Shown here piece by piece: positions 37,208 through 47,363 of a stretch of 64,000 bases of DNA (positions are counted from its first letter, which is position 1; every line of letters begins with the position of its first letter). The DNA comes from Thalassotalea psychrophila (GTDB lineage: Bacteria > Pseudomonadota > Gammaproteobacteria > Enterobacterales > Alteromonadaceae). The stretch spans positions 744,001 through 808,000 of the forward strand of contig NZ_CP134145.1 in assembly GCF_031583595.1 (NCBI RefSeq), written 5' to 3'. Position numbers and translations under genes: made by a program. The notes below the pieces were generated by a model, which did not search any database, was not told the DNA's origin, and saw only the letters and a program-made list of their open reading frames with translations.

Positions 37208-38254
37208 ATGAGTCTTTTAGCAATTAATAATTTAACTTGTCGCTATGGGAATAATACCATATTAAATGATCTGTCATTAACGGTAAGTGACGGTGAAATA
37301 ATGTGTTTATTGGGTCCTTCAGGGTGTGGAAAAACAACGCTACTTAAGGCCATTGCTGGATTAATTGCTACTTCATCAGGCGAAATAAACTTAGAAAATA
37401 CAGTTTTACTGGCAGACAATGTTAATGATAAAAGTATCAATGTTGACGCCAACAAGCGTGATCTAGGAATGATCTTTCAAGATTATGCATTATTTCCGCA
37501 TTTAACTATACACGCTAATATTGCCTTCGGTATTACCCATTTAAGTAAAACCGCACAGCAAAATAAGATCTCTGAGTTATTAACTTTAGTGAACTTAGAT
37601 GATTTAGGTGATAGATATCCCCATGAACTCTCTGGTGGGCAGCAACAGCGGGTTGCCATTGCAAGAGCGCTTGCCCGAGAGCCAAAAGTATTACTGTTAG
37701 ATGAACCCTTTTCAAATATTGATGCTCAACTTAGATTGCCATTAATTAAAGATATAAAAGCAATTCTTAAACAAAGAAATATGGCCGCTATTTTTGTTAC
37801 CCATGCCAAAGAAGAAGCCTTCGCTTTAGCTGATACTATGGCGCTATTAAATAATGGCAACATTGTACAATGCGGTTCACCGCAATATTTATACAATTAT
37901 CCTGCGGAAAAATTTGTTGCTGAATTTTTAGGACATGGTTCAATTTTAACAGCACAAGTACTTAACAAAGAGAAGGTGCGTTGTGTATTAGGTGACATTA
38001 CATGCACAACGAATAAAACTTTAATCACTAACGAAACCGTAGAGTTATTCGTCAGGCCGCATCAATTTAGTGTTATTGCCGATGAAACAGGTAATGGCGT
38101 GATCACTGAATACCAATTTAGAGATGATGGTTACCGGGCACAAGTGAAGGTTGCCGAGCAAAACATTGAAGTTTGGTTACCTGGGTATTTTGATGTCGAA
38201 TCAACAAAAGTTGTAAATGTTAGCTTAACCCCGCAGCAACTTGTTGCTTTTTAG
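37208..38254 (+). CDS. fbpC: Fe(3+) ABC transporter ATP-binding protein (FbpC-like)
   Basis: A 348-residue ATPase. It shows Walker A GPSGCGKT (residues 36-43), the Q-loop in MIFQDYALFPHL, signature LSGGQQQR, Walker B LLLDEPF and the switch His in FVTHAKEE. A C-terminal TOBE-like regulatory region follows (RPHQFSVIADETGNGV). It couples ATP hydrolysis to import through the permease encoded four bases upstream. No intrinsic terminator is evident after the stop. Confidence 0.93.
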   Translation: MSLLAINNLTCRYGNNTILNDLSLTVSDGEIMCLLGPSGCGKTTLLKAIAGLIATSSGEINLENTVLLADNVNDKSINVDANKRDLGMIFQDYALFPHLTIHANIAFGITHLSKTAQQNKISELLTLVNLDDLGDRYPHELSGGQQQRVAIARALAREPKVLLLDEPFSNIDAQLRLPLIKDIKAILKQRNMAAIFVTHAKEEAFALADTMALLNNGNIVQCGSPQYLYNYPAEKFVAEFLGHGSILTAQVLNKEKVRCVLGDITCTTNKTLITNETVELFVRPHQFSVIADETGNGVITEYQFRDDGYRAQVKVAEQNIEVWLPGYFDVESTKVVNVSLTPQQLVAF

Positions 38255-38415
38255 GCTTTTTAGGCTTTTTATCAAATAACGATAGTTTAAAAATTATATT
38301 ACCTAAATCACAACTTTTGTGAAGCCTGAAACTTAATCTCATTTGAGCTTATCCTTGTATTTAATTCCTTTTGATTAAGTTTTTAGTTATTTATTTTACA
38401 AATTAGTTTATATTG

Positions 38416-38431
38416 TTGATATCGATGTCAA
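38416..38431. promoter_or_regulatory. Possible LacI-family operator upstream of the surface glycosidase
   Basis: TTGATATCGATGTCAA is a near-perfect 16-bp dyad centred on CG, 75 bases before the ATG at 38506. The outer TTGAY...RTCAA halves match the operators of the sulfatase locus; the centre is TATCGATG rather than AACGTT. Confidence 0.4.
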
Positions 38432-38505
38432 TGCCGATGGCTGAGTATCTATTAAAAATTGTTTTAGTAGTTAAATTGATATTCAAAACTTGGAAAGCTA
38501 ATTAG

Positions 38506-40941
<2,436 letters not shown>

Positions 40942-40956
40942 GAGCTAAGTAATAGA

Positions 40957-41013
40957 AAAGGCCTTTAAATTAGATAATAGTTTTTGATACTATTTGTCAT
41001 CTTTAGAGGCCTT
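40957..41013 (+). terminator. Possible imperfect terminator after the glycosidase gene
   Basis: AAGGCCT at 40958 can pair with AGGCCTT near 41006, with a smaller ATAGT/ACTAT pairing in between. It has no clear T run. Confidence 0.35.
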
Positions 41014-41052
41014 GATGTTTGTTGCACTTGTCAAAAATTATTCTGAATATAG

Positions 41053-41883
41053 TTAATATGTAGCCGTTACTTCATATGAGGTAAACTTGCGCATATTAAT
41101 TACGCCAGTATCAAAATACAAATACTGGCCCTTAATGCCCATTAATGTGCCAGATACTTCTGCGGTTTTATCAAAATTAAATGAGCTTATCTTAGTTGGG
41201 TACTCTAATACTGGGAAATCAATTTCAACGACGTCTTCATCTAAACGCTGAACAGCATCCTCACCATATTTTAATTTAATGTCGGCTAAACGAGCTTCAA
41301 TTTGTGGAATTAATTCTGCGGCTCTGGCTTTTAAATCAATACTGTCGGCTTTACCTTTTAGCATATTACGCCAATTGGTTTTATCAGAAATAAATTCAGC
41401 TAGTGCTGTTTCTACTAAGCCAGATTGCAAGCGAGTACTCACTTTAAAGATTGGTAGAGCTTGGTTTGCACCTTGGTCAATCCAACGTGTAGGTATTTGG
41501 GTATGGCGAGTTATACCAACTTTTATTGCAGTTGTGTTTGCTAAGTAAACATAATGCGGTACGAAGCAATTTTCTTCACCCCACTGTGGCTCTCTACAGG
41601 TGCCTTGATCAAAGTGACAGGTTTCAGGTTTCATAATACACATGTCACACTTTGCCAGTTTGATCATACAAGGATAACAAAATCCTTGTGAGTAACTCTT
41701 CTTAGTTTTCTTTCCACATTCCTGACAATTAATATTGCCGTTATGAGTTAGTGACAAATGCTTACCGATTAATTCATTAAGTGGTAATGAATGTTCACCT
41801 AATGGCAGTTGGTATTCAACTTGGCCATCAATTAATTTGGAAGTCATTTTACGTACGTGGCCAGTTAGGCTGTTTGTGCTCAT
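41053..41883 (-). CDS. DUF2797 family protein
   Basis: A 276-residue soluble protein with a cysteine-rich centre that looks like a zinc-binding cluster: CQECGKK, FCYPCMIKLAKCDMC and ETCHFDQGTC, followed by CFVPHYVYLA. The last segment and VGITRHTQIPTRWIDQG recall a GIY-YIG-like strand pattern described for DUF2797. The function is unknown, although a nucleic-acid role is plausible. It is the downstream neighbour of arfB on the same strand, separated by a repeat terminus. Confidence 0.83.
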   Translation of the reverse strand: MSTNSLTGHVRKMTSKLIDGQVEYQLPLGEHSLPLNELIGKHLSLTHNGNINCQECGKKTKKSYSQGFCYPCMIKLAKCDMCIMKPETCHFDQGTCREPQWGEENCFVPHYVYLANTTAIKVGITRHTQIPTRWIDQGANQALPIFKVSTRLQSGLVETALAEFISDKTNWRNMLKGKADSIDLKARAAELIPQIEARLADIKLKYGEDAVQRLDEDVVEIDFPVLEYPTKISSFNFDKTAEVSGTLMGIKGQYLYFDTGVINMRKFTSYEVTATY

Positions 41884-41915
41884 GTTGTTATTTTGCTCAT
41901 TTAATTTCGAAAGTT

Positions 41916-41933
41916 AATTAATAGAATTGGTAT
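41916..41933. repeat. Solo terminal repeat of the ATACCAA element family
   Basis: AATTAATAGAATTGGTAT is identical to the right end of the complete element at 46071-46280. Its last base overlaps the arfB stop codon. Confidence 0.65.
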
Positions 41934-42346
41934 TATATTCTGATTTTCGCACGGTTAGATTTAACTTGGCCACGCTTATTTTTACTGTCCATACGTCTTT
42001 TTTGCGAGCCTTTAGTGGGTTTTGTTGCCCGCCTAACTTTTTGAATAACCGTTACTGGAGTCAAAAATTCAATTAAGCGTTCAATTGCAGCGGCTCTGTT
42101 TTTTTCTTGAGTGCGAAAAGTTTGCGCTTTAATTATGATCACGCCATCTTTATTTATTCTGCTATCACGAATGGCTAAAATTTTTTCTTTAAAATAGTCA
42201 TCGATTGAAGATGCCTTTACGTCGAAACGTAAATGGATTGCGCTAGATACTTTATTGACGTTTTGTCCTCCAGCTCCTTGTGAGCGTATGGCATTTAACT
42301 CAATTTCTTGCTCGTTTATCTGTAATCGATTTGATATAACTATCAT
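41933..42346 (-). CDS. arfB: Alternative ribosome-rescue factor ArfB (YaeJ-type peptidyl-tRNA hydrolase)
   Basis: A 137-residue release-factor-like protein that hydrolyses peptidyl-tRNA on stalled ribosomes. The catalytic GGQ motif is at residues 26-28 (RSQGAGGQNVNKVSSA). The basic C-terminal tail that sits in the mRNA channel is present (RATKPTKGSQKRRMDSKNK). I chose the ATG at 42346 because the sequence MIVISNRLQI aligns with E. coli YaeJ from its first residue. The open frame to 42382 runs into a repeat palindrome. The gene is bracketed by ATACCAA-type repeat ends. Confidence 0.93.
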   Translation of the reverse strand: MIVISNRLQINEQEIELNAIRSQGAGGQNVNKVSSAIHLRFDVKASSIDDYFKEKILAIRDSRINKDGVIIIKAQTFRTQEKNRAAAIERLIEFLTPVTVIQKVRRATKPTKGSQKRRMDSKNKRGQVKSNRAKIRI

Positions 42347-42369
42347 AATTGGGAAACCCTGTTGTAATA

Positions 42370-42401
42370 ATACCAAGTCCATTTTTTAATGGATTTGGTA
42401 T
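42370..42401. repeat. 32-bp palindrome made of two ATACCAA-type ends
   Basis: ATACCAAGTCCATT at 42370-42383 and AATGGATTTGGTAT at 42388-42401 are near-exact complements separated by TTTT. This is a minimal version of the longer elements near 44.3 and 46.1 kb. Confidence 0.7.
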
Positions 42402-42436
42402 ACTCCTTATACTAGCGAGATTGAGAACAATAATAA

Positions 42437-42691
42437 ATGGCTAATCCTTGGTTTGTTTACCTTTTACGATGTAATGACGACAGTTTATACGCAGGAATTA
42501 CTACTGATGTACAACGCAGACTTTCAGAACATAATGAAGGTGGGCCTAAATCAGCGAAATATACCCGTAATCGTCGCCCTGTTAAGCTTGTTCATAAAGA
42601 AGTGTGTAAAGATCGATCTTCTGCAACAAAACGAGAAATGGCAATTAAGAAACTCACAAGAAAGCAGAAACTAGAACTAATCTCCGACTAA
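42437..42691 (+). CDS. GIY-YIG nuclease family protein (UPF0213, YhbQ-like)
   Basis: An 84-residue single-domain protein. The GIY-YIG core is visible as FVYLLRCNDDSLYAGITTDVQRRLSEHN, with the catalytic-type Arg in VQRRLSEH and a Glu in TKREMAIKKL. The family includes E. coli YhbQ and is thought to act on DNA, with no settled cellular role. It is divergent from arfB and forms a single-gene unit. Another frame over the same bases is a shadow. Confidence 0.88.
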   Translation: MANPWFVYLLRCNDDSLYAGITTDVQRRLSEHNEGGPKSAKYTRNRRPVKLVHKEVCKDRSSATKREMAIKKLTRKQKLELISD

Positions 42692-42822
42692 CCGCAGCAT
42701 ATTATTTATCCAGCCTCAATTGGCCTTTTGTGGTCTGCTTAGTATATAAACCTTCGATTTACATAGCATTCACTGTTAAACTACGCTCCGCAATTTGTTT
42801 TGGGCCAGGAAAATTTTAAACA

Positions 42823-43545
42823 ATGTTTATTGAACAATATTATAGTGAAGAAAATCAAAAGGTTAACTTTACTCGTCAACAAGCGAGTGATTTTGCCAAG
42901 GAAATAGCGGACGATTTTAATCCTATCCATGGCGTAGATGCCAAGCGTTTTTGTGTACCTGGCGATTTATTATTTTCAATAATTTTACAAAAGTCTGGTT
43001 TGAACAAAAAAATGACCTTTAACTTTTCAGGCATGGTGACTGAAAAAGTTGTGTTGAATTTTCCAAATAATGTGACTGACAGTGCACAAGTACTAGATGA
43101 TAACGATAAAGAGTACTTAAATTACCAAGTGTCTGGCGAACACACCACCTGCCCAACGTTAATTGAAACACTAATTCGTTCTTACGTAGAGTTTTCTGGC
43201 CATACTTTCCCACATATTTTAGGGGATTTAATGGAAAAGAATAACGTAATGATCAACCCGGCAAGACCAATGATCATGTATGAAAGCATGGAAATTGCTT
43301 TAGACACTCTAGACTTAGCAGATGTTTCTTTAGAGTTAAATACTGAAGAAACAGTATTAAAGGTTGATGGTAAACGTGGTCAAGCAAAGCTTAAATTTGA
43401 CCTATTAAGTAATGGTGAAGTTGTAGGACATGGTGTTAAGTATATGGTTTTAAGTGGTTTACGTGAGTACTGCAAAGAGGCTATGGAAGAATTAAATACT
43501 CGTTTTTATGCAATGAAAGATGAGTATTACGCTAATAAAAAATAG
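42823..43545 (+). CDS. DUF3581 family protein
   Basis: A 240-residue soluble protein, conserved in marine gammaproteobacteria, recognised from QASDFAKEIADDFNPIHGVDAKRFCVPGDLL, here read as adjoining segments. The DFNPIH...F.VPGDL pattern resembles the MaoC/hotdog dehydratase motif (DxNPIHxD...PG), so a hotdog fold acting on acyl thioesters is possible. No activity is established. It is monocistronic, with a strong terminator after the stop. Confidence 0.83.
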   Translation: MFIEQYYSEENQKVNFTRQQASDFAKEIADDFNPIHGVDAKRFCVPGDLLFSIILQKSGLNKKMTFNFSGMVTEKVVLNFPNNVTDSAQVLDDNDKEYLNYQVSGEHTTCPTLIETLIRSYVEFSGHTFPHILGDLMEKNNVMINPARPMIMYESMEIALDTLDLADVSLELNTEETVLKVDGKRGQAKLKFDLLSNGEVVGHGVKYMVLSGLREYCKEAMEELNTRFYAMKDEYYANKK

Positions 43546-43574
43546 CTAATATAAAATATAAGAAATACATGATC

Positions 43575-43606
43575 AAAAAGGCTTACTACATTTAGTAAGC
43601 CTTTTT
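43575..43606 (+). terminator. Terminator of the DUF3581 gene
   Basis: A 14-bp perfect stem AAAAAGGCTTACTA with loop CATT; the right arm ends in T5. Confidence 0.9.
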
Positions 43607-43611
43607 ACTTT

Positions 43612-43660
43612 ATGGACGAAGGAATATCAATTTGCTGTGTATGGCTTGAAATTGATCGTT
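43612..43660 (-). repeat. Degenerate copy of the 51-bp repeat family
   Basis: ATGGACGAAGGAATATC ... TGTATGGCTTGAAATTG has the same order of conserved blocks as the copy next to putA, and it also follows a terminator directly. Confidence 0.4.
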
Positions 43661-43676
43661 TAAGTCACTCAAAGTA

Positions 43677-43907
43677 TTAGGCACGCTTTAGTTTGCGCAC
43701 CATGCCATCCATTTTTGTAGCCGCTTTACTTGAGTAGCGTTGATATTTTCGGAGCCACCTTTTAGCTGTAGGATATTCAAAGCTAAGCATAGCAAGACCA
43801 ATTGGAATGAATAATATTGCCGGTCCGGGCAATATTATAAAAATTAAGCCAATTAATAAAGAAAATAACCCAATAATCGATACTGCTTTTGTTTTTAATG
43901 TTTGCAT
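43677..43907 (-). CDS. Small PGPGW-type membrane protein
   Basis: A 76-residue protein with two membrane helices joined by the motif LPGPAILFIPIGLAML (residues about 26-41), the hallmark of the putative transmembrane PGPGW family. A basic amphipathic C-terminus follows (RKYQRYSSKAATKMDGMVRK). Its function is unknown. It is a single leftward gene with no close partner. Confidence 0.75.
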   Translation of the reverse strand: MQTLKTKAVSIIGLFSLLIGLIFIILPGPAILFIPIGLAMLSFEYPTAKRWLRKYQRYSSKAATKMDGMVRKLKRA

Positions 43908-44020
43908 TTTTGTTCTCTAATTTTTTATATTATTAAAGTACGTGCAAAACTCACACCAGAAATATAATTAGATAAAAAACAAATGCTTACTTCGTAGTTG
44001 TCGATGTTTATTAAATAGTT

Positions 44021-44293
44021 TTAGTCATTTTTGCCACTTTTTTGTTTCTTTAATCGTTTATTCAGTTTTTTCTGTTCCATATTTGATAGTTTATTGGTTT
44101 TGCATTGCCACCATAGCTTTTTTGCTTTTTTCTCTTTAATTTTTAATTTCTCACCTTGTTTAGCGCTATAACCTGAGCGTAACTGACTTCGTACCTTTTT
44201 AAGGTCGTCCTGCAATGGACTACAGTTTGGTTTAGCTGCAGCAATAGGTGAAAGCATTAATAGTGAAAGGGCAATCATTGAAGATTTGAACAT
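44021..44293 (-). CDS. Small basic exported protein, unknown
   Basis: A 90-residue protein. A signal peptide (about residues 1-20, SPIAAAKPNC) precedes a short Lys-rich, probably helical chain with two Cys (NCSPLQ and WWQCKTN). It has a loose resemblance to DUF1090 periplasmic proteins in size and composition, but I would not assign it. Ends of a MITE-like element lie 20 bases upstream of its start, so its promoter may come from or be disturbed by that element. Confidence 0.6.
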   Translation of the reverse strand: MFKSSMIALSLLMLSPIAAAKPNCSPLQDDLKKVRSQLRSGYSAKQGEKLKIKEKKAKKLWWQCKTNKLSNMEQKKLNKRLKKQKSGKND

Positions 44294-44312
44294 AAAAACA
44301 CTCCTTGTTTTT

Positions 44313-44474
44313 ATACCAAATTCACTAATTTACTGTTCATTTTTATTGGCTAAAAAGAATAACTACAGCGTTATAATATTTATAAGTAGAATAACTACTC
44401 ACTAAATTTCATGCCTTGTATTTATCCATTTTATCTCAATAAAAAGTAGATCACTTAATTAATGAAATTGGTAT
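44313..44474 (+). mobile_element. MITE-like element, copy A (162 bp)
   Basis: It begins ATACCAAATTCACTAATT and ends AATTAATGAAATTGGTAT, forming imperfect terminal inverted repeats. The inner blocks AATAACTAC, GCGTTATAA and ATGCCTTGTATTTA recur in the same order in copy B. It is non-coding. Confidence 0.7.
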
Positions 44475-44562
44475 TAGTCAAAATTATAGTCCAAATTAAC
44501 AACTATACTTAAACCAAGTCCATTAATTCAACACAACTGTTCAACTAGAAAAAGGATTTTCT

Positions 44563-45399
44563 ATGAAAACTAAACACATCTTTTGCCTCTTTTTTTTAAT
44601 TTCTATGTTTAACTCGTCTTTGCTTAGCGCTAAGCCCAAGTTGCAACTAGCGAAAACTTACCATGATAATATTGATGTTGCTCAGTATTACGTTAGTGAA
44701 AAACTTGATGGCGTAAGAGGGCACTGGGATGGTGAACACTTGTTATCTAAAAACGGTAATGTGTTTTTTGCGCCTAGCTGGTTTATCGATAAATTTCCTA
44801 ATACACCCTTAGATGGTGAACTGTGGATCAGTCGAGGGAAATTTCAGCAAACAGTTAGCACGGTCAGTAAGAACACACCCGATGATAGTTGGAAAAACAT
44901 TAAGTTTATGATTTTTGATATACCGAACAGCCCTTTGTCATTTGAGCAAAGACTTGAGCAAATTCAACATCTTGTTGAAACGTCTAACAGTCCGTATTTG
45001 AAATTCATCGAACAACTATCCTTTACAGATAACCAACAATTGCAGCATTATTTTGATCGTATAGTTGCTGTGGGTGGCGAGGGTGTAATGTTACATAAAA
45101 AGGTTGCCTATTATCAAATTGGCAGAACTAATAACATCTTGAAGTTAAAAGCCTTTCAAGATGCTGAAGCGACAGTGATAGGTTACGCACAAGGCAAAGG
45201 TAAGTTCCAAGGAATGTTAGGCGCGCTCATCGTTAAAACTGACTCAGGTAAAACCTTTAAAGTGGGCACTGGCTTCACCACGGCACAAAGAAAAAATCCG
45301 CCCGCTGTCGGCACAATCATTACCTATAAATATTGGGGTTTTACTAATAAAGGTATACCTAGATTTGCCTCATTTTTACGAGTAAGAAAAACATTATGA
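44563..45399 (+). CDS. ligE: Exported ATP-dependent DNA ligase (LigE)
   Basis: A 278-residue minimal ATP-dependent ligase with an N-terminal signal peptide (about residues 1-23). The adenylated lysine is Lys47 in EKLDGVRG. Further nucleotidyltransferase motifs are LDGELW, FMIFDIP, GEGVMLH and LKLKAFQDAEA, followed by an OB domain. LigE enzymes are periplasmic and are thought to repair or prepare incoming DNA, for example during uptake. An AAAAAGGA site precedes the ATG. The gene and the following exporter gene lie between two direct copies of a MITE-like element. Confidence 0.92.
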   Translation: MKTKHIFCLFFLISMFNSSLLSAKPKLQLAKTYHDNIDVAQYYVSEKLDGVRGHWDGEHLLSKNGNVFFAPSWFIDKFPNTPLDGELWISRGKFQQTVSTVSKNTPDDSWKNIKFMIFDIPNSPLSFEQRLEQIQHLVETSNSPYLKFIEQLSFTDNQQLQHYFDRIVAVGGEGVMLHKKVAYYQIGRTNNILKLKAFQDAEATVIGYAQGKGKFQGMLGALIVKTDSGKTFKVGTGFTTAQRKNPPAVGTIITYKYWGFTNKGIPRFASFLRVRKTL

Positions 45400-45454
45400 G
45401 TATTCCTCAAAATGTGCTTAGATAGGTTTTTTCTTATAAAGAGCTATTCGTTAA

Positions 45455-46066
45455 ATGGTATTAGAATTGTGGTTATCTTTAGTTTTAATTTGCGTGTTAG
45501 GGGCTATGTCTCCTGGGCCATCATTAGCATTGGTTGTACGCAATACTCTACTAGGTGGGCAACGCTCTGGTTTGGTAACGGCTATTAGCCATGGTATAGC
45601 CATTGGCCTTTATGCTGCCATTGTACTTACAGGAATAGGGGTGATTATTGTCCAATCGCCGATAATTTTTCAGGTCGTTCAATATAGTGGCGCGGCATTT
45701 TTACTGTTTCTGGCTTATAAAGCTTTAACAAGTAAAGCTAGCAACGTAGATCTAACTACTGGAGAAACAACTGCCGCAGAAAATATTAATGCTTGGCGAG
45801 ACGGTTTTTTAATTGCATTTTTGAATCCGAAAATTGCAATGTTTTTCTTAGCATTATTCAGTCAATTTATTGATGCAAACGCTAGCTTTGAACAGCAACT
45901 TATCATGGTATTAACCGTTGGCGGTATTGATACCATTTGGTATTGCCTTGTAGCTTTTGGCTTGTCTAGAGGTCCTGTATTGCAGCGCTTAAGATCCAAA
46001 ACCTACATTATCGACAAAGTAACAGGTGTCGTACTAATCCTATTGGCCATTCGGGTTGTTGTTTAG
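45455..46066 (+). CDS. LysE/RhtB family amino-acid exporter
   Basis: A 203-residue inner-membrane protein with about six helices. The family signature near the N-terminus is GAMSPGPSLALVVRNTLLGG, followed by AISHGIAIGLYA, and LIAFLNPKIAMFFLALF lies mid-protein. RhtB/LysE members export amino acids or their analogues; the substrate is unknown. The stop codon is followed after four bases by the left end of the second MITE-like copy. Confidence 0.9.
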   Translation: MVLELWLSLVLICVLGAMSPGPSLALVVRNTLLGGQRSGLVTAISHGIAIGLYAAIVLTGIGVIIVQSPIIFQVVQYSGAAFLLFLAYKALTSKASNVDLTTGETTAAENINAWRDGFLIAFLNPKIAMFFLALFSQFIDANASFEQQLIMVLTVGGIDTIWYCLVAFGLSRGPVLQRLRSKTYIIDKVTGVVLILLAIRVVV

Positions 46067-46070
46067 CTTT

Positions 46071-46280
46071 ATACCAAGTCCATTAATTATCTGCTCATTT
46101 TTACTGGTTAAAATGAATAACTACTGCGTTATAAAATCTTTAAGTACGAAAGCATGGATGCTGCAGGTAGAGCGACGCAGGATGCCAAAGCCGAGAATAA
46201 CTACTTATAAAATTTTATGCCTTGTATTTACCCATTTTTCCTCACTATAAAGTAGATCACATAATTAATAGAATTGGTAT
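46071..46280 (+). mobile_element. MITE-like element, copy B (210 bp)
   Basis: It has the same orientation and block order as copy A, with ends ATACCAAGTCCATTAATTA and AATTAATAGAATTGGTAT. It carries an extra internal GC-richer block of about 48 bases (46147-46194, containing GGATGCTGCAGGTAGAGC) absent from copy A. Confidence 0.7.
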
Positions 46281-46303
46281 TACTCGATAAATAGGCGGAC
46301 TTG

Positions 46304-47197
46304 TTAAGCGTGGTATTTAAATATAAGCACTTTTAAGCCTTTACCCGGCATTGCTTCTTTGAAAACACTTGGCGGTTGTATGCTCTCAATGTATTCACAT
46401 TGTGGGCATTCTGTTGCTATCATGTCATGAATAAATTGCTCGCTTAAGTCTGGTGAATTTAAACACAGCATAACTAAGCCATTATCATTCATTAACTGCG
46501 GTAAACGTCGAATGATTTTTGGGTAATCGCGTTTTATATCTACGCTACCTTTTTGAAAAGAAGGTGGATCAGAAATAAGTAAATCATACGGGCCATGCTT
46601 TTTTAAGCGGCCATAAGATTTAAATATATCTACGCCTTCAAATTTAACATTTCCCAAATCTTGTTTATTCGCTCGGTGATTGTCACGGCCTTTGGCAAGA
46701 GGTGCCTTGCTGATATCCACATTAACTACTTTATTCGCACCACCGTTTAGAGCGGCGACTGAAAATGCACAGGTGTAGGCAAAAAGGTTTAATACATTCT
46801 TATTTTGGCTGTTTTCCATAACCCACTTACGGCCGTTACTCATGTCTAAAAACAAGCCATTATTTTGAGCATTACCAAGCTGTAATTGATACTTTAAGCC
46901 ATGTTCAATTACTGTTAAATGTGATTTTTCTTCACCTAATAACAACTGATATGGGCCTTTAGGGCGACATCTGAATTGCACCATTACTGATGTGCAGCCG
47001 TCTATATTAGCAAAAAGCTGCTCTGCTTTATCTTCTAACCACTGTTCGCTTTCCTCTTGATATAAAGCAATTATTGCGACAGGCGGTAACCAATCAACAT
47101 TCACATGTTCTAAACCTTGAAAGGCATGGCCACGCCCATGAAACAAACGTTGACATTCAATAGTGTCTACTGCTGAAAAGTTAATATGTTCAATCAT
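46304..47197 (-). CDS. Class I SAM-dependent methyltransferase, RlmI/RsmC-like
   Basis: A 297-residue protein. The Rossmann core has SAM-binding VLNLFAYTCAFSVAALNGGA and VNVDISK, and the catalytic-type motif DLLISDPPSFQKG. The DPPSF motif and the domain order match the 23S rRNA cytosine-C5 methyltransferase RlmI and relatives. The usual N-terminal PUA domain is absent or reduced, so the exact RNA target is uncertain. Confidence 0.85.
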   Translation of the reverse strand: MIEHINFSAVDTIECQRLFHGRGHAFQGLEHVNVDWLPPVAIIALYQEESEQWLEDKAEQLFANIDGCTSVMVQFRCRPKGPYQLLLGEEKSHLTVIEHGLKYQLQLGNAQNNGLFLDMSNGRKWVMENSQNKNVLNLFAYTCAFSVAALNGGANKVVNVDISKAPLAKGRDNHRANKQDLGNVKFEGVDIFKSYGRLKKHGPYDLLISDPPSFQKGSVDIKRDYPKIIRRLPQLMNDNGLVMLCLNSPDLSEQFIHDMIATECPQCEYIESIQPPSVFKEAMPGKGLKVLIFKYHA

Positions 47198-47260
47198 AAT
47201 GGTTAAAAGTTACTAAGAATAATAGGGCGGAGTTTAGACTAAATAGTGGATTATGGAAAT

Positions 47261-47311
47261 AACAGAATTTTAGACATCCTTGGCAATTCTAAGTAATTTC
47301 ATCCCTGAAAT
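47261..47311 (+). repeat. Single 51-bp repeat unit
   Basis: Starts AACAGAATTTTAGACATCC and contains TTGGCAATTCTAAGTAATTT. The length (51) and block order are the same as the tandem array at 59979-60233. It abuts a terminator hairpin. Confidence 0.8.
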
Positions 47312-47339
47312 AATAAACCCAGCAAAAGCTGGGTTTATT
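47312..47339 (-). terminator. Terminator-like hairpin after the NSS transporter gene
   Basis: A 12-bp stem AATAAACCCAGC/GCTGGGTTTATT with an AAAA loop. The U-rich part lies within the stem. Confidence 0.7.
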
Positions 47340-47363
47340 GAATAAAATTAATGTAATTCTTGT

